Of a stretch of 64,000 nt of DNA, positions 25,056 through 34,355 are shown one piece after another. Origin of the DNA: CAZWVA01 sp964636885. Its GTDB lineage: Bacteria > Desulfobacterota_D > UBA1144 > Nemesobacterales > CSP1-2. The stretch spans positions 1 to 64,000 of the forward strand of contig CAZWVA010000003.1 of NCBI GenBank assembly GCA_964636885.1. The letters are read 5' to 3'. Under the pieces are notes generated by a model, which had not been told where the DNA came from, did no database searches, and was given only the letters and a program-made list of their open reading frames with translations. Within the stretch, counting starts at the first letter, position 1. Every line of letters starts with the position of its first letter. The position numbers were made by a program, and so were the translations under genes.

Positions 25056-26795
25056 TTACGGACCCTTATTAGAAAGGGCTCTATTATAAGCCGCAATCAC
25101 ATCCTTTCTTGAAAGCACCCCTACAATCTTCTTCGAATCATTCGATTCAACCACTGGAAGAATCTCAACCGGTTTCTTCTCCCATTTCTTAAAAACGGTA
25201 TAGAGCGTGTCCTCTGGGGTTACGGTTACAACATCCAATGTAGCGAGCTCTTTTACTACGACCAGATCCTTAATCGATTCCTCGAATATCCACTTTCTAA
25301 AATCCTGGATCGAGATTATTCCTGTAAGATTCCCCCTTTCGTCCACTAGTGGAAAAGTCGTGTAGTGGCTTTGAGGGATGTACTCTACCAGCTCCCGGAG
25401 GGTCATACCCTCTGGGATCGTCTCCACATCACGTTTCATTATATCCTTAGCCTGAATCAGATGTATGATTCGTCCCCCGATCTCTTCCTCGATGTTTATC
25501 CCAGCTTTACCCAGCTCTAGGCTTTCAAGTGAGCCTCCTACAAGGAGCCGTGTTGCCAGACTTCCAAGGACAGAGCTTATCATTATGGGGATCACAACCT
25601 GATAGCTTTGGGTCATTTCGAATACCAGGAATATAGAGGTGAGAGGGGCCTGGGTCATAGCCGCAAGAAAGGTGCCCATTCCAACGGTTGCATAAGCACC
25701 GCTCAGCGCTACCGGACTGGAGAGAATAAACCCAACGAGTTTTCCAAATGCGTTTCCCATAGCGGCCCCTATGAAGATAGAGGGGGCAAACATCCCTCCC
25801 GGCCATCCCGAACCAATGGTTATAGAGGTTGCAAGGGGCTTTAGAAAAATCAGCCCTAATACCACTAAAAGCGGAAGCTCACCCATTAGTGCCTTCTCAA
25901 CGTGCTCGTAACCGTTTCCCAGTACGTAGGGGAAAAATACCCCGATAACACCAATGATAAAACCTCCCAGAAGGGGCTTTAACCGAGAGGGGATTTTTGC
26001 TTTAGAGAAAACGTCCTTAACAATGAAAAAGAGCTTAATGAACCCCGATGCGAAGACCCCTAAAATCAATCCGAATGCCGTATAAAAGAGGAGTTCCTTT
26101 ATACTTACGAATTCATAAGGCGGTACCTTGAATATCGGTTCATTCCCTCTTAGGGCACGAGATACAACGGTGCCGACCGCCGCCGAAGTCACTATGGGGA
26201 GGAAACTGCCGATCCTGAAATCCCTTAGAAGCGCGATTTCTTCGGCAAAAAGAACGCCCGCAACCGGGGCGTTAAATGTCGCTGCAATACCTGAGGAGAC
26301 TCCACAGGCCACAAACACTGGTATTTTGCTCCTCGAGACCTTAAAAGTCTGCCCTATAAGGCTTCCGATTGCCCCGCCTAGCTGTGCAATCGGTCCCTCC
26401 TGTCCCGCAGAGCCCCCGAATCCAAGGGTCACGCAAGAGCCAAGGGTTTTTGCGATCGTTTCCTTAGGTTTTAGTATACCGCCCCTTAGAGTTATCTTTT
26501 CTAGAAACTTCGGAAATCCGTAGCCCAGGACATCGTTTGGAAAAATAAAAGAGAGTAGGAATAAGACCAGTCCTCCACAGAAAACCGGTATTATTACAAG
26601 GGGTGAACCCCAATACGGTATAACGACATTAAAGTAGAGAAACCCGTATGCCTCTACAAAGGCGAAGTTTGCAACCCCTGCGATAAGTCCAATAAGGATC
26701 CCAGCGAAAATAAAAAACGTGTACTCGTTTGAGTAAAGGGAGTAGATGCGGCTTGTAACTGAAGTGGAGTGGGTCTTTCTCTGTGACTCATCCAT
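25056..26795 (-). CDS. ClC-family chloride channel/transporter with CBS pair
   Basis: 579-aa inner-membrane protein. The ClC core has GGSAGQEGP (gating Glu133 in GQEGP), SSGIAATFNAPVAG and GWPGGMFAPSIFIG, the anion-selectivity loops. Two cytoplasmic CBS domains follow (from about residue 445: AKDIMKRDVETIPEG, and VVKELATLDVVTVTPEDTL), probably binding adenine nucleotides. Whether it is a channel or an H+ antiporter cannot be told. The frame is open to a TTG at 26837, but ATG 26795 has an AGGA about 7 bases upstream. It is divergent from ffh. Confidence 0.88.
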   Translation of the reverse strand: MDESQRKTHSTSVTSRIYSLYSNEYTFFIFAGILIGLIAGVANFAFVEAYGFLYFNVVIPYWGSPLVIIPVFCGGLVLFLLSFIFPNDVLGYGFPKFLEKITLRGGILKPKETIAKTLGSCVTLGFGGSAGQEGPIAQLGGAIGSLIGQTFKVSRSKIPVFVACGVSSGIAATFNAPVAGVLFAEEIALLRDFRIGSFLPIVTSAAVGTVVSRALRGNEPIFKVPPYEFVSIKELLFYTAFGLILGVFASGFIKLFFIVKDVFSKAKIPSRLKPLLGGFIIGVIGVFFPYVLGNGYEHVEKALMGELPLLVVLGLIFLKPLATSITIGSGWPGGMFAPSIFIGAAMGNAFGKLVGFILSSPVALSGAYATVGMGTFLAAMTQAPLTSIFLVFEMTQSYQVVIPIMISSVLGSLATRLLVGGSLESLELGKAGINIEEEIGGRIIHLIQAKDIMKRDVETIPEGMTLRELVEYIPQSHYTTFPLVDERGNLTGIISIQDFRKWIFEESIKDLVVVKELATLDVVTVTPEDTLYTVFKKWEKKPVEILPVVESNDSKKIVGVLSRKDVIAAYNRALSNKGP

Positions 26796-26960
26796 GTTGA
26801 TCCTGATCGTTAGACTATGAGGGTTCCGTTTCGTCAATATCCCTTGCAGGAGAACAAAACCGAGAGATCAATGGAAATCTATCTCTCGGTATTATAGACG
26901 ACCCGTCTCACAACTCAAATACCTGGGAATAGCGATCCGCTCAATAAAAGGAACAGTCAT

Positions 26961-26990
26961 TTGACAATCCTTGTAACTTGTGCTAATTAT
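26961..26990 (+). promoter_or_regulatory. predicted promoter of the ffh-rpsP-khpA-rimM-trmD-rplS operon
   Basis: A perfect TTGACA (26961-26966), 18 bases of spacer and AATTAT (26985-26990, 4/6), about 40 bases before ffh. Confidence 0.45.
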
Positions 26991-27029
26991 TAAAGTTTAC
27001 TTTTAGGAGAGGTCTTATTTCTGGCGGAT

Positions 27030-28364
27030 ATGTTTGAGGGGATTTCTGAAAAACTCGGCTCGACATTAAAAAGGATAAGTGGCTACGGAAAGCTAAGCGA
27101 AAGCAATATTCAGGAGGCCCTCCGTGAGGTGCGCCTCAGCCTGCTTGAGGCGGATGTGAACTTTAAGGTGGTAAGGGATTTTATAGAATCCGTAAAGGGG
27201 CGCGCTTTGGGAGAGGAGGTAATACAGAGCCTCACCCCCGGACAACAGTTTATAAAGATCGTTTATGAGGAGCTTGTGAGGGTTCTTGGGGAGAAGAGCT
27301 CCGAGCTTGACCTACGTGCGACCCCTCCTGTTGTCTTGATGCTCGTAGGACTCCAGGGCTCTGGAAAAACCACAACGGCCGCAAAGCTCGCAAAGTCGAT
27401 CAAGGAGAAATACAAGAGGAAGCCCTATCTCGTTCCTGCTGACGTCTACAGACCGGCCGCTATAGAACAGCTTAAGGTGCTTGGAGGGCAGATCGGTGTG
27501 GGGGTCTACGATACCAAGCCGGGCACAGATCCTGTTGTTATTTCTAAAGATGCTAGATCTACCGCCCTTTACGGCGGCTACGACGTTGTGATAATAGACA
27601 CGGCGGGAAGACTCCACATAGATGAAGAGCTTATGGATGAACTGAGGAGAATAAAGGCCGAGGTGGCCCCTCACGAGATACTCCTCGTTGCGGATGCGAT
27701 GACCGGTCAGGATGCCGTTAACGTATCTACCAGATTTAATGAGGTTCTAGATATTGACGGGGTAATACTCACGAAGATGGATGGGGATGCAAGGGGCGGA
27801 GCCGCCCTCTCTATCAAGGCCGTAACCGGGAAACCCATAAAGTTTTTCGGAATCGGAGAGAAATTGGATGCCCTTGAGGTGTTTCATCCGGAAAGGATCG
27901 CCTCTCGGATTCTGGGTATGGGTGATGTTCTTACGTTAATAGAGAAGGCCCAATCCGCTTTTGAAGAGAAAAAGGCCGAGGAGATGGCAAGTAGGCTCCT
28001 TAAGAACGAGTTCTCCCTTGAGGATTTTAGAGAGGCCATGGTTGCCATGCGTAAACTCGGCTCCCTTGAGAGTATGTCGGAGATGATACCAGGAATGAAG
28101 CAACTCGCTAAAAACCCAAAGGCCTTGGATATGGCCGAAAGGGAGATTAAGAAGACTATAGCCATAATAGATTCCATGACCCTAAAGGAGAGGAGAAACC
28201 ACACTATACTAAACGGAAGCAGACGTAAGAGGATAGCGAAGGGAAGCGGTACAAGGGTTGAGGATGTAAATCGGGTGATTAAGAACTACGTTCAGATGCG
28301 TGATATGATGAAGAACATGGGTAAGATGGGAAAACTAGCAAGAAAAATGATGAGGTTTATTTAG
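27030..28364 (+). CDS. ffh: signal recognition particle protein Ffh (SRP54)
   Basis: 444-aa GTPase that binds signal peptides and 4.5S RNA for co-translational targeting to the membrane. N domain (1-85), G domain with [20 protein letters not shown] and [10 protein letters not shown], then a methionine-rich M domain ending RKMMRFI. The ATG at 27030 is 17 bases from the only good Shine-Dalgarno (AGGAGAGG, 27005-27012). An in-frame CTG at 27021 would sit 8 bases from it, so the true start may be three codons upstream. First gene of a ribosome-maturation operon. Confidence 0.93.
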   Translation: MFEGISEKLGSTLKRISGYGKLSESNIQEALREVRLSLLEADVNFKVVRDFIESVKGRALGEEVIQSLTPGQQFIKIVYEELVRVLGEKSSELDLRATPPVVLMLVGLQGSGKTTTAAKLAKSIKEKYKRKPYLVPADVYRPAAIEQLKVLGGQIGVGVYDTKPGTDPVVISKDARSTALYGGYDVVIIDTAGRLHIDEELMDELRRIKAEVAPHEILLVADAMTGQDAVNVSTRFNEVLDIDGVILTKMDGDARGGAALSIKAVTGKPIKFFGIGEKLDALEVFHPERIASRILGMGDVLTLIEKAQSAFEEKKAEEMASRLLKNEFSLEDFREAMVAMRKLGSLESMSEMIPGMKQLAKNPKALDMAEREIKKTIAIIDSMTLKERRNHTILNGSRRKRIAKGSGTRVEDVNRVIKNYVQMRDMMKNMGKMGKLARKMMRFI

Positions 28365-28398
28365 GCAGTCTGATAAAATCCAAGGAGGTAAGAACGGG

Positions 28399-28632
28399 TT
28401 GGTTAAAATAAGACTCACGAGAGCGGGATCGAAAAAGAAGCCCTTTTACAGGATAGTGGCCGCCGATTCACGTGCACCACGTGACGGTAAGTTTCTAGAG
28501 ATTCTGGGTTACTATGACCCGCGTAAGAAACCACACGTACTGGAGGTGAAGACCGAAAGGGTAAGCGACTGGATCAAGAATGGTGCACAACTTACTGAAA
28601 GGGTAGAGAAGCTGATTTCAAAGCTCACCTAA
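28399..28632 (+). CDS. rpsP: 30S ribosomal protein S16
   Basis: 77-aa ribosomal protein with the family start [33 protein letters not shown] and LGYYDPR. It begins with TTG at 28399, supported by AAGGAGG at 28382-28388 with 10 bases of spacing; no ATG is available before the conserved N-terminus. It lies 34 bases after ffh. Confidence 0.95.
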   Translation: MVKIRLTRAGSKKKPFYRIVAADSRAPRDGKFLEILGYYDPRKKPHVLEVKTERVSDWIKNGAQLTERVEKLISKLT

Positions 28633-28701
28633 CGGTTGATGTAGAGACGAATATGAAGCTGGTTGAAGATTTCAGATTAAACTTTGGAGGAGGTAAGTGA
28701 T

Positions 28702-28941
28702 ATGGAGAAGCTGAAGGAGCTTGTGAGCTATATTGCGAAATCTCTTGTGGATAATCCCGACAAGGTGGAGGTACGTGAGGTCACCGGTGAACAGACGGCG
28801 GTGCTTGAGCTCAGGGTTGCTCCCGAAGACCTAGGGAAGATAATAGGAAAACAGGGGAAGACCGCCAAGGCCATAAGGACGATACTCGGTGCTGCAGCCG
28901 CCAAGGCGAGGAGAAGGGCGGTTCTTGAAATCCTTGAATAG
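28702..28941 (+). CDS. khpA: KH-domain RNA-binding protein KhpA (YlqC)
   Basis: 79-aa single KH domain with the [18 protein letters not shown] loop (G-x-x-G as GKQG) that grips RNA. KhpA homologues act in RNA chaperoning and cell-size control in other bacteria. Start chosen at ATG 28702 behind GGAGG (28687-28692); the frame is open six codons further to a TTG. It is in the conventional position between rpsP and rimM. Confidence 0.9.
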   Translation: MEKLKELVSYIAKSLVDNPDKVEVREVTGEQTAVLELRVAPEDLGKIIGKQGKTAKAIRTILGAAAAKARRRAVLEILE

Positions 28942-28965
28942 AAAGTCCTTACATAAAAACCGGAA

Positions 28966-29475
28966 ATGGGGATCATTCCATTTGGAAGGGTTTTAAAGGT
29001 GCATGGGCTTTCAGGGGAAGTGAGGATATTTCCCTTTAGCCGTGAATTCCATAACCTCTCTAGGCTTAAGAGGGTCTTTATACAGAGAAAACAGGACGAG
29101 AGGCCGAGTGAGTTTAAAATCATAAGAAGGGGATCTTGTAAGGGATCTGCTATAGTGAAACTCCAGGGTATCGACTCTATCGATGCTGCCGAGGGGCTTA
29201 GGGGATGCCTCGTTATGGTTGATACATCCGATCTCCTGGAACCGGAAGAGGGTGAGTATTACTGGTTTCAGCTTATAGGGCTTGAGGTTTATACGACCGA
29301 TGGGTTATACGTGGGAAGGGTGGAGAGCCTAATGGACAGGATCCCGCAAAGCCTGCTCGTGGTTAAAAAGGGGAAAAAGGAATCTCTTATCCCTATGGTT
29401 GATTCAATCGTAAAAGAGATAAGCCTTAAAGACTCACGGATAGTGGTTTCCCCTATAAAGGGACTTACCGATTGA
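28966..29475 (+). CDS. rimM: 16S rRNA processing protein RimM
   Basis: 169-aa ribosome-maturation factor that binds S19 and aids 30S head assembly. The N-terminal RimM barrel starts IPFGRVLKVHGLSGEVRIFPFS, and a C-terminal PRC-barrel contains YYWFQLIGLEVYTTDGLYVGRVESL. Length is normal. ATG start without a strong Shine-Dalgarno, 24 bases after khpA. A small hairpin GAAACC-GAAG-GGTTTC (29485-29500) separates it from trmD. Confidence 0.93.
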   Translation: MGIIPFGRVLKVHGLSGEVRIFPFSREFHNLSRLKRVFIQRKQDERPSEFKIIRRGSCKGSAIVKLQGIDSIDAAEGLRGCLVMVDTSDLLEPEEGEYYWFQLIGLEVYTTDGLYVGRVESLMDRIPQSLLVVKKGKKESLIPMVDSIVKEISLKDSRIVVSPIKGLTD

Positions 29476-29517
29476 ATTCTTAGAGAAACCGAAGGGTTTC
29501 CTTCCTAACGATTAATT

Positions 29518-30816
29518 ATGAGATACGATGTTCTTACCATTTTCCCACAGTTTTTTGAATCGCCTTTCTCCTTTGGAATCCTCAAGAAGGCACAGGAAAG
29601 GGGATTAATAGAGATAAACACACACGATATAAGGGCCTTTGCAGAGGATAAACACAGAACCGTGGACGACAAACCCTATGGTGGTGGGAGCGGAATGGTG
29701 ATGAAACCAGGGCCACTTGGAAGAGCAATAGAATCTGTAAGAATCGAGGGGGCAAGATCCCTCGTTATACTCACCACTCCTCAGGGAGAGGTTTTTTCGG
29801 ATGGTATCGCAAGGGAGTTTTCCGAGTACGAACAACTCGTCATAATCTGCGGAAGGTACGAGGGCATAGACGAGAGGATTAGAGAGATCTATGTGGATAG
29901 GGAGATCTCGATAGGGGATTACGTGCTCTCTGGCGGCGAATACGCCGCTTCTGTAATCATAGATGCGGTATCTAGGTTTATCCCCGGTGTACTCGGAAAC
30001 GAGGAGTCCCCATACGACGATTCCTTTAAAGAGGGCCTCCTTGAGTATCCTCAATACACAAGACCAGAGGTCTACAGGGGAAAAGGGGTTCCTGAGGTCA
30101 TACTCTCCGGAAATCACAGGGAGGTAGAGAGGTGGAGGAGAAGGGAGAGTATTAGAAGGACATTTTTACGAAGACCCGATTTGCTTGACAAGACGGTTCT
30201 TACGGCCGATGACCTAGGATTCATAGACGAGTTAAAAAAACAAAACCCCCCTTCTTTTAGGGCTTATGTTGCATTGGTTCATTATCCGGTTTACAATAAA
30301 AAATTTAAAGTCGTTACAACTGCCTTTGTAAACCTCGATGTTCATGACCTGGCAAGGGCGGCTAGAACTTACGGGATAAAGGGGTTCTTTCTAGTGCAGC
30401 CGGTTATGGAGCAACAGGCGTTGGTAAAAAGGGTGCTTTGGCACTGGACGGAGGGGCCGGGTGCCTCTTTTAACCCGACAAGGGCAGATGCGCTTAGGCT
30501 CGTTCGTATAAAGAACTCCCTCGACGAGGTTGTTAAAGAGATTGAAAGAGCGGAGGGGGTAAGACCCAAGGTGGTCGTAACCGATGCTAGACCCAGGGAG
30601 AATATGATAGGCTACTCGGAGCTTAGAGAAAGGGTATCGTCTGGAAAGGAACCCTACCTGATACTCTTTGGTACGGGGTGGGGGATAACCAGAGAGGTTA
30701 TGGAGTGTGCCGATTATGTACTAAAGCCCATTCGAGGATTTACCGATTATAACCATCTTTCCGTAAGGAGTGCGGCGTCTATAATTCTAGATAGGTTGTT
30801 TTCGAGTAAAATATGA
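29518..30816 (+). CDS. trmD: tRNA (guanine-37-N1)-methyltransferase fused to a second SPOUT-type RNA methyltransferase domain
   Basis: 432 aa, against about 240 for ordinary TrmD. Residues 1-240 are a complete TrmD with FPQFFESPFSFGIL, DDKPYGGGSGM, ICGRYEGIDERI and the knot segment ISIGDYVLSGGE; it makes m1G37. Residues about 250-432 match the PF09936-type RNA methyltransferase domain (HDLARAARTYGIKGFFLVQP, WTEGPGASFNPTRADAL, FGTGWGI, IRGFTDYNHLSVRSAASI). In related bacteria this second domain is often a separate gene just after trmD, so this is probably a gene fusion. Its RNA target is unknown. Confidence 0.92.
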   Translation: MRYDVLTIFPQFFESPFSFGILKKAQERGLIEINTHDIRAFAEDKHRTVDDKPYGGGSGMVMKPGPLGRAIESVRIEGARSLVILTTPQGEVFSDGIAREFSEYEQLVIICGRYEGIDERIREIYVDREISIGDYVLSGGEYAASVIIDAVSRFIPGVLGNEESPYDDSFKEGLLEYPQYTRPEVYRGKGVPEVILSGNHREVERWRRRESIRRTFLRRPDLLDKTVLTADDLGFIDELKKQNPPSFRAYVALVHYPVYNKKFKVVTTAFVNLDVHDLARAARTYGIKGFFLVQPVMEQQALVKRVLWHWTEGPGASFNPTRADALRLVRIKNSLDEVVKEIERAEGVRPKVVVTDARPRENMIGYSELRERVSSGKEPYLILFGTGWGITREVMECADYVLKPIRGFTDYNHLSVRSAASIILDRLFSSKI

Positions 30817-30831
30817 GAAAGGAGAAAAGAG

Positions 30832-31215
30832 ATGAATATCGTAGATGAGATCGAGAAGGAATCGATGAGGACGGACCTCCCCGAGTTTCGTCCTGGTGAC
30901 ACCGTTGCGGTTCACTACAGAATCAAAGAGGGAGACAGGGAAAGGATACAGGTTTTTGAAGGTGTCGTGATTGCAAAAAAAGGGGGAGGCATCAGAGAGA
31001 CCTTCATAGTGAGGAAGGTTTCCTATGGAGTGGGGGTAGAAAGGATCTTCCCTCTCCATTCACCGCTTATACAAACGATAGAGGTTAAAAAGCAGGGAAG
31101 GGTGAGAAGGGCAAAGCTCTACTACATAAGGGGACGTTCAAAGAAGGCCAGTAGGATAAAGGAAAGGGCAGGTTTCGATAAGAAGGCAAAGGAACTAAAC
31201 GAGTCCCATGAATAA
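30832..31215 (+). CDS. rplS: 50S ribosomal protein L19
   Basis: 127-aa ribosomal protein at the 30S-50S interface. It has the conserved [29 protein letters not shown] core, then [18 protein letters not shown] and [21 protein letters not shown] start behind GAAAGGAG. Last gene of the ffh operon; the next gene is convergent, 66 bases away. No clear hairpin terminator is visible. Confidence 0.95.
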   Translation: MNIVDEIEKESMRTDLPEFRPGDTVAVHYRIKEGDRERIQVFEGVVIAKKGGGIRETFIVRKVSYGVGVERIFPLHSPLIQTIEVKKQGRVRRAKLYYIRGRSKKASRIKERAGFDKKAKELNESHE

Positions 31216-31281
31216 AGCCGTTAAAACCGAGAGGGAATCGCTGAATTATTCCTTCATTTGGCTGTTACCGTTTAAGTGGAT

Positions 31282-31992
31282 TTAGGAGATGATTTTCCCT
31301 CCCGATTCCCTTTCCCTCAGCCTCTTCATCACGTGAACCATTCTGTGGATAGCCGTATATGTGGAGAATAAGAGGATCACGAGGAGTGCGAATTTAACCG
31401 GATAATCCGCCGTCCCGAATCCAAGCCCGGAGGTTATGATGTTCCCCAAGAAGTTGAATATGGAAAGCACACCGAGGTATACTACCCTCTCCGTTCTCTG
31501 CATTATCCCCACTTCGCAGTCAACTCCCAAACCCTCTGCCCTTGCCCTCGTATAACTCACCATCATAGTTGAGCTGAGTATGAGGAATACGACGTAAGAG
31601 AACAGGCTTTCATGAAAGTAACTGAGAAGCCCGAGGTAGATAAACGCCTCGGAAAACCTGTCAAGACAGGAATCGAAAAACGCCCCGTGTTGACTGCTTA
31701 ATCCCTGCGCCCTTGCTACACGTCCATCGAATATATCGAATGTCGACCCGGCAAGGAGAAGGATACCCGCGAGGAAAATCCATCCCATATGGAATAGGAA
31801 TCCCGTTATAATGGAGACTATCAGTGTCGTAATAGTGAGGATATTAGGATGGATCCTCTGTTCTATCAGATAGTCCTCTATCGGGCGTATCATAACCAAC
31901 CACCACGTTTTGATCCCTACCCCTAAAAGCTTTGACGAAGGCGGCTCTTTCCTCCCCTTGGCCCTATCTACTACTTCCTCAGGAACGGACAT
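31282..31992 (-). CDS. CDP-alcohol phosphatidyltransferase
   Basis: 236-aa inner-membrane enzyme of phospholipid synthesis. The catalytic motif D-G-x2-A-R-x8-G-x3-D-x3-D is complete (FDIFDGRVARAQGLSSQHGAFFDSCLD), with about five hydrophobic segments around it. The alcohol acceptor (glycerol-3-phosphate, inositol phosphate or another) cannot be told from sequence. ATG start with GAGGAG upstream. It ends the minus-strand run from tolQ, 241 bases after the SPOR gene; that interval shows no gene. Confidence 0.85.
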   Translation of the reverse strand: MSVPEEVVDRAKGRKEPPSSKLLGVGIKTWWLVMIRPIEDYLIEQRIHPNILTITTLIVSIITGFLFHMGWIFLAGILLLAGSTFDIFDGRVARAQGLSSQHGAFFDSCLDRFSEAFIYLGLLSYFHESLFSYVVFLILSSTMMVSYTRARAEGLGVDCEVGIMQRTERVVYLGVLSIFNFLGNIITSGLGFGTADYPVKFALLVILLFSTYTAIHRMVHVMKRLRERESGGKIIS

Positions 31993-32233
31993 GTAAGGCT
32001 CCTCGCTATGCGTTTATTACGAACCCACTTAAATCACGAAAGTAACCGTAGAAGACCCATCTGATTTATAGGTAATGGATACTTCCCCAATCACCAAATT
32101 CAACCACAGTCCCAAGATCGGTATAACTCGCTTTTATAGTGACTTGTACGTTTAGACATAATTTTAGCCGTAAAAATGGGAAATTTAAATATCGAGGCGT
32201 ACTGAAAAACCGCTTGTGTCTATACGTGCCCTT

Positions 32234-33565
32234 TCAATCATTCGGAGTGATGAGAAACGACTGTATTCCCCTTTCCCGTTTCCTTAGATCGTGTCCAAAG
32301 AGCCTAGCTTCCCCTATCGTCCGAAAGGCTCCGATCCTTACCCGGTGCCAGGTTCCCATTCTCGGAATCTCGGCCCGTTTTACAAAGGCCGGATACCCCC
32401 TTGATTTCAGCCCCTCCGCAAGATCCCTGGCATCGCTTTCACTCTTAAAAGAGGCCACTTGAACTGTATAGATTCCATACGCCTCAACCGTAGTTGCAGG
32501 CGCCGTATCTGTTGGTGCGTTTTCTTCATTCTCGGCCTTCACATCTATTGGTTCCTTTTGAGTGGGTGAAGATGGGGCCTCGATTTTTAGGGACTTTGGT
32601 TCCGTCTTCTCCTCTTGATTCTTGAAGACGTTAGGGGTTTGGGTGGGCAGCGGTTCTTTCTCTTCCGTTTCGGTAGGGGTCGGTATCTGTATGTATTTGG
32701 AGACCAGGGAGAAATTCATCTGACTGGCTTCTACCCTCCTCCTATGAGAGGGGGCTGGGATCTGTTCTTCTGTCTTAACCTCTTCTTGCTCTGGCGGAGT
32801 GGGCGTTTTCTTGACGGGGGTTTTTTCGTCGGCCTTTGTCTTTATCGTCTTCTCTTTAGGGATTGAATCGATCTTTATGACTCTGAGATTCTTAAACCCC
32901 CGCCTTAATACCGACTTTCCCTCCCTAAGCTCCATCTGTGTTTGTCCTATAACCTCTCTCGGACTCTTAAATACGAGCCTTCTTGGCGACTCGGCAATCA
33001 GGTTTACCTCCTTACCCCCTATCTTTAGATTCGTGGTATCGAAGTCTCCATCGAATGGTCCCTTAATCTGAGCCGCTTCACCAGCCTGCCCTATAATCGG
33101 AAACTCGTACTCAAATGCGTTAGGATTGGGGACTTGCTCCATGGATGTTGGTGCAGTCCGGACGGGAACAGCGGCTCTTACGAGTTCATTCCCTTTATCA
33201 TCCCTTAGAACGATATAGGTCACCCCACCTGTTATTCCGGGTGGAATAGTCCATTTAACGTTTCTCCCGGAGGTTGGCCTTTTCTCTCTTTCCAGCTCAA
33301 GGGAGTACTCACTTAGCTCTTTCTCATTCCTCCTCTTTTCGTCTTCGGTCTTACCCTCCGGCTCTAAGACCACGGTGGCCGAGATCCTGTCTCCTGAGGC
33401 GAGACCATCAGGTATATAGACCTTGACGTCTCCCTTCTCGGTCTCCAGTATGGCGATATAGAGCCCTGAGGCGGCATCGATTTTAACCTCCTGGCCAAGG
33501 GTATAAAAGGGAAATAGGACAGCCAATATAAAAGGAACCGCTAAACCCCGACTTGCGAGTTTCAT
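32234..33565 (-). CDS. SPOR-domain secreted protein
   Basis: 443 aa. A signal peptide (residues 1-25, hydrophobic core LAVPFILAVLFPFYTLG) is followed by a beta-rich region (26-215) that may be a novel adhesion or Ig-like module. Next comes a long Pro/Thr/Lys/Glu low-complexity linker (about 225-355) and a C-terminal SPOR domain (YTVQVASFKSESDARDLAEGLKS...). SPOR domains bind denuded septal peptidoglycan, so a division- or envelope-associated role is inferred. It lies 25 bases after a second SPOR gene, and the two C-termini are clearly related, both ending in ND. Confidence 0.8.
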   Translation of the reverse strand: MKLASRGLAVPFILAVLFPFYTLGQEVKIDAASGLYIAILETEKGDVKVYIPDGLASGDRISATVVLEPEGKTEDEKRRNEKELSEYSLELEREKRPTSGRNVKWTIPPGITGGVTYIVLRDDKGNELVRAAVPVRTAPTSMEQVPNPNAFEYEFPIIGQAGEAAQIKGPFDGDFDTTNLKIGGKEVNLIAESPRRLVFKSPREVIGQTQMELREGKSVLRRGFKNLRVIKIDSIPKEKTIKTKADEKTPVKKTPTPPEQEEVKTEEQIPAPSHRRRVEASQMNFSLVSKYIQIPTPTETEEKEPLPTQTPNVFKNQEEKTEPKSLKIEAPSSPTQKEPIDVKAENEENAPTDTAPATTVEAYGIYTVQVASFKSESDARDLAEGLKSRGYPAFVKRAEIPRMGTWHRVRIGAFRTIGEARLFGHDLRKRERGIQSFLITPND

Positions 33566-33590
33566 GTAGACTTCTGCTATTCTCTACCTT

Positions 33591-34352
33591 TCAATCGTTT
33601 ACCGTTATGAATACCAGTTTTACGACGTCTGGCTCCCGGTTCTTTAGGTTATCCCCGTATGTTTTTGCGTCCTGCCTGGTCTTAAACGTCCCTACGCGTG
33701 CCCTATACCAGGTTCCTTGCCCCGGTATATCCACCCGTCTTATAAAAACCGGATACCCTCTTGATATAAGGGGTTCTACGAGTCTTTTGGCCTTCTCCTC
33801 GTCTTGAAAGGCCCCTATCTGAACCGTGTATTTCCCCCCGGGCTGGATTGCGGGCAGGACCGCTATACGCTTATTTGCCGTCTCCCCTTTCTCGCCTTCG
33901 GCCTTCGCCGCCCCTTCATTTTCATTGTAAGGCGGAGTGGGAGTCGGTGTCTTCTCAACCTCCGCTACCTCCGGTTCTGTTTTCTTCTCCGACTGTACTC
34001 CGGTTGGAAGCGGTGTATTCTCGGCTATCTCTCCATTTGTGGTGGGGGTTTCTGAGGTCACGGGTTTTTCAATACCCATTTCCGTTTCGGATTCCGCTTC
34101 TCCTCTAACGGGGGCAGGGATTTTTTCGACTATCCCTTCTCCCTCCTCGTTTACCAGCGGGCTCTTCTCTAGCTCGGCGACCCTCTGGCTCGGAGGCTCT
34201 ATATAGCCCTTTTCCCTAACCGTCTCCATCCTTTCATGATTCCCGAGTTCCCTCCCCACGATTACACCAAGGCTAAAAGAAAGAACGAATAGAATCAGGA
34301 ATCCCAAAAACAGGTAAAGCGTCTTACGGGTATCCGGTCTTCTATTACCCAT
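33591..34352 (-). CDS. SPOR-domain inner-membrane protein
   Basis: 253 aa with bitopic layout. A short basic N-terminus is followed by one transmembrane helix (about 10-32, LYLFLGFLILFVLSFSLGVIVG), a Glu/Pro/Thr-rich periplasmic linker and a C-terminal SPOR domain (YTVQIGAFQDEEKAKRLVEPLISRGYPVFIRR...). This matches FtsN/DedD-like cell-division proteins in architecture. It starts 3 bases after the argS stop, so it shares that transcript. It lacks a recognisable FtsN essential core motif. Confidence 0.83.
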   Translation of the reverse strand: MGNRRPDTRKTLYLFLGFLILFVLSFSLGVIVGRELGNHERMETVREKGYIEPPSQRVAELEKSPLVNEEGEGIVEKIPAPVRGEAESETEMGIEKPVTSETPTTNGEIAENTPLPTGVQSEKKTEPEVAEVEKTPTPTPPYNENEGAAKAEGEKGETANKRIAVLPAIQPGGKYTVQIGAFQDEEKAKRLVEPLISRGYPVFIRRVDIPGQGTWYRARVGTFKTRQDAKTYGDNLKNREPDVVKLVFITVND

Positions 34353-34355
34353 GAA

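Noticed and set aside
29485..29500. GAAACC-GAAG-GGTTTC hairpin as a terminator between rimM and trmD
   Set aside because: The stem is only 6 bp and no T-tract follows; the operon most likely continues through it.
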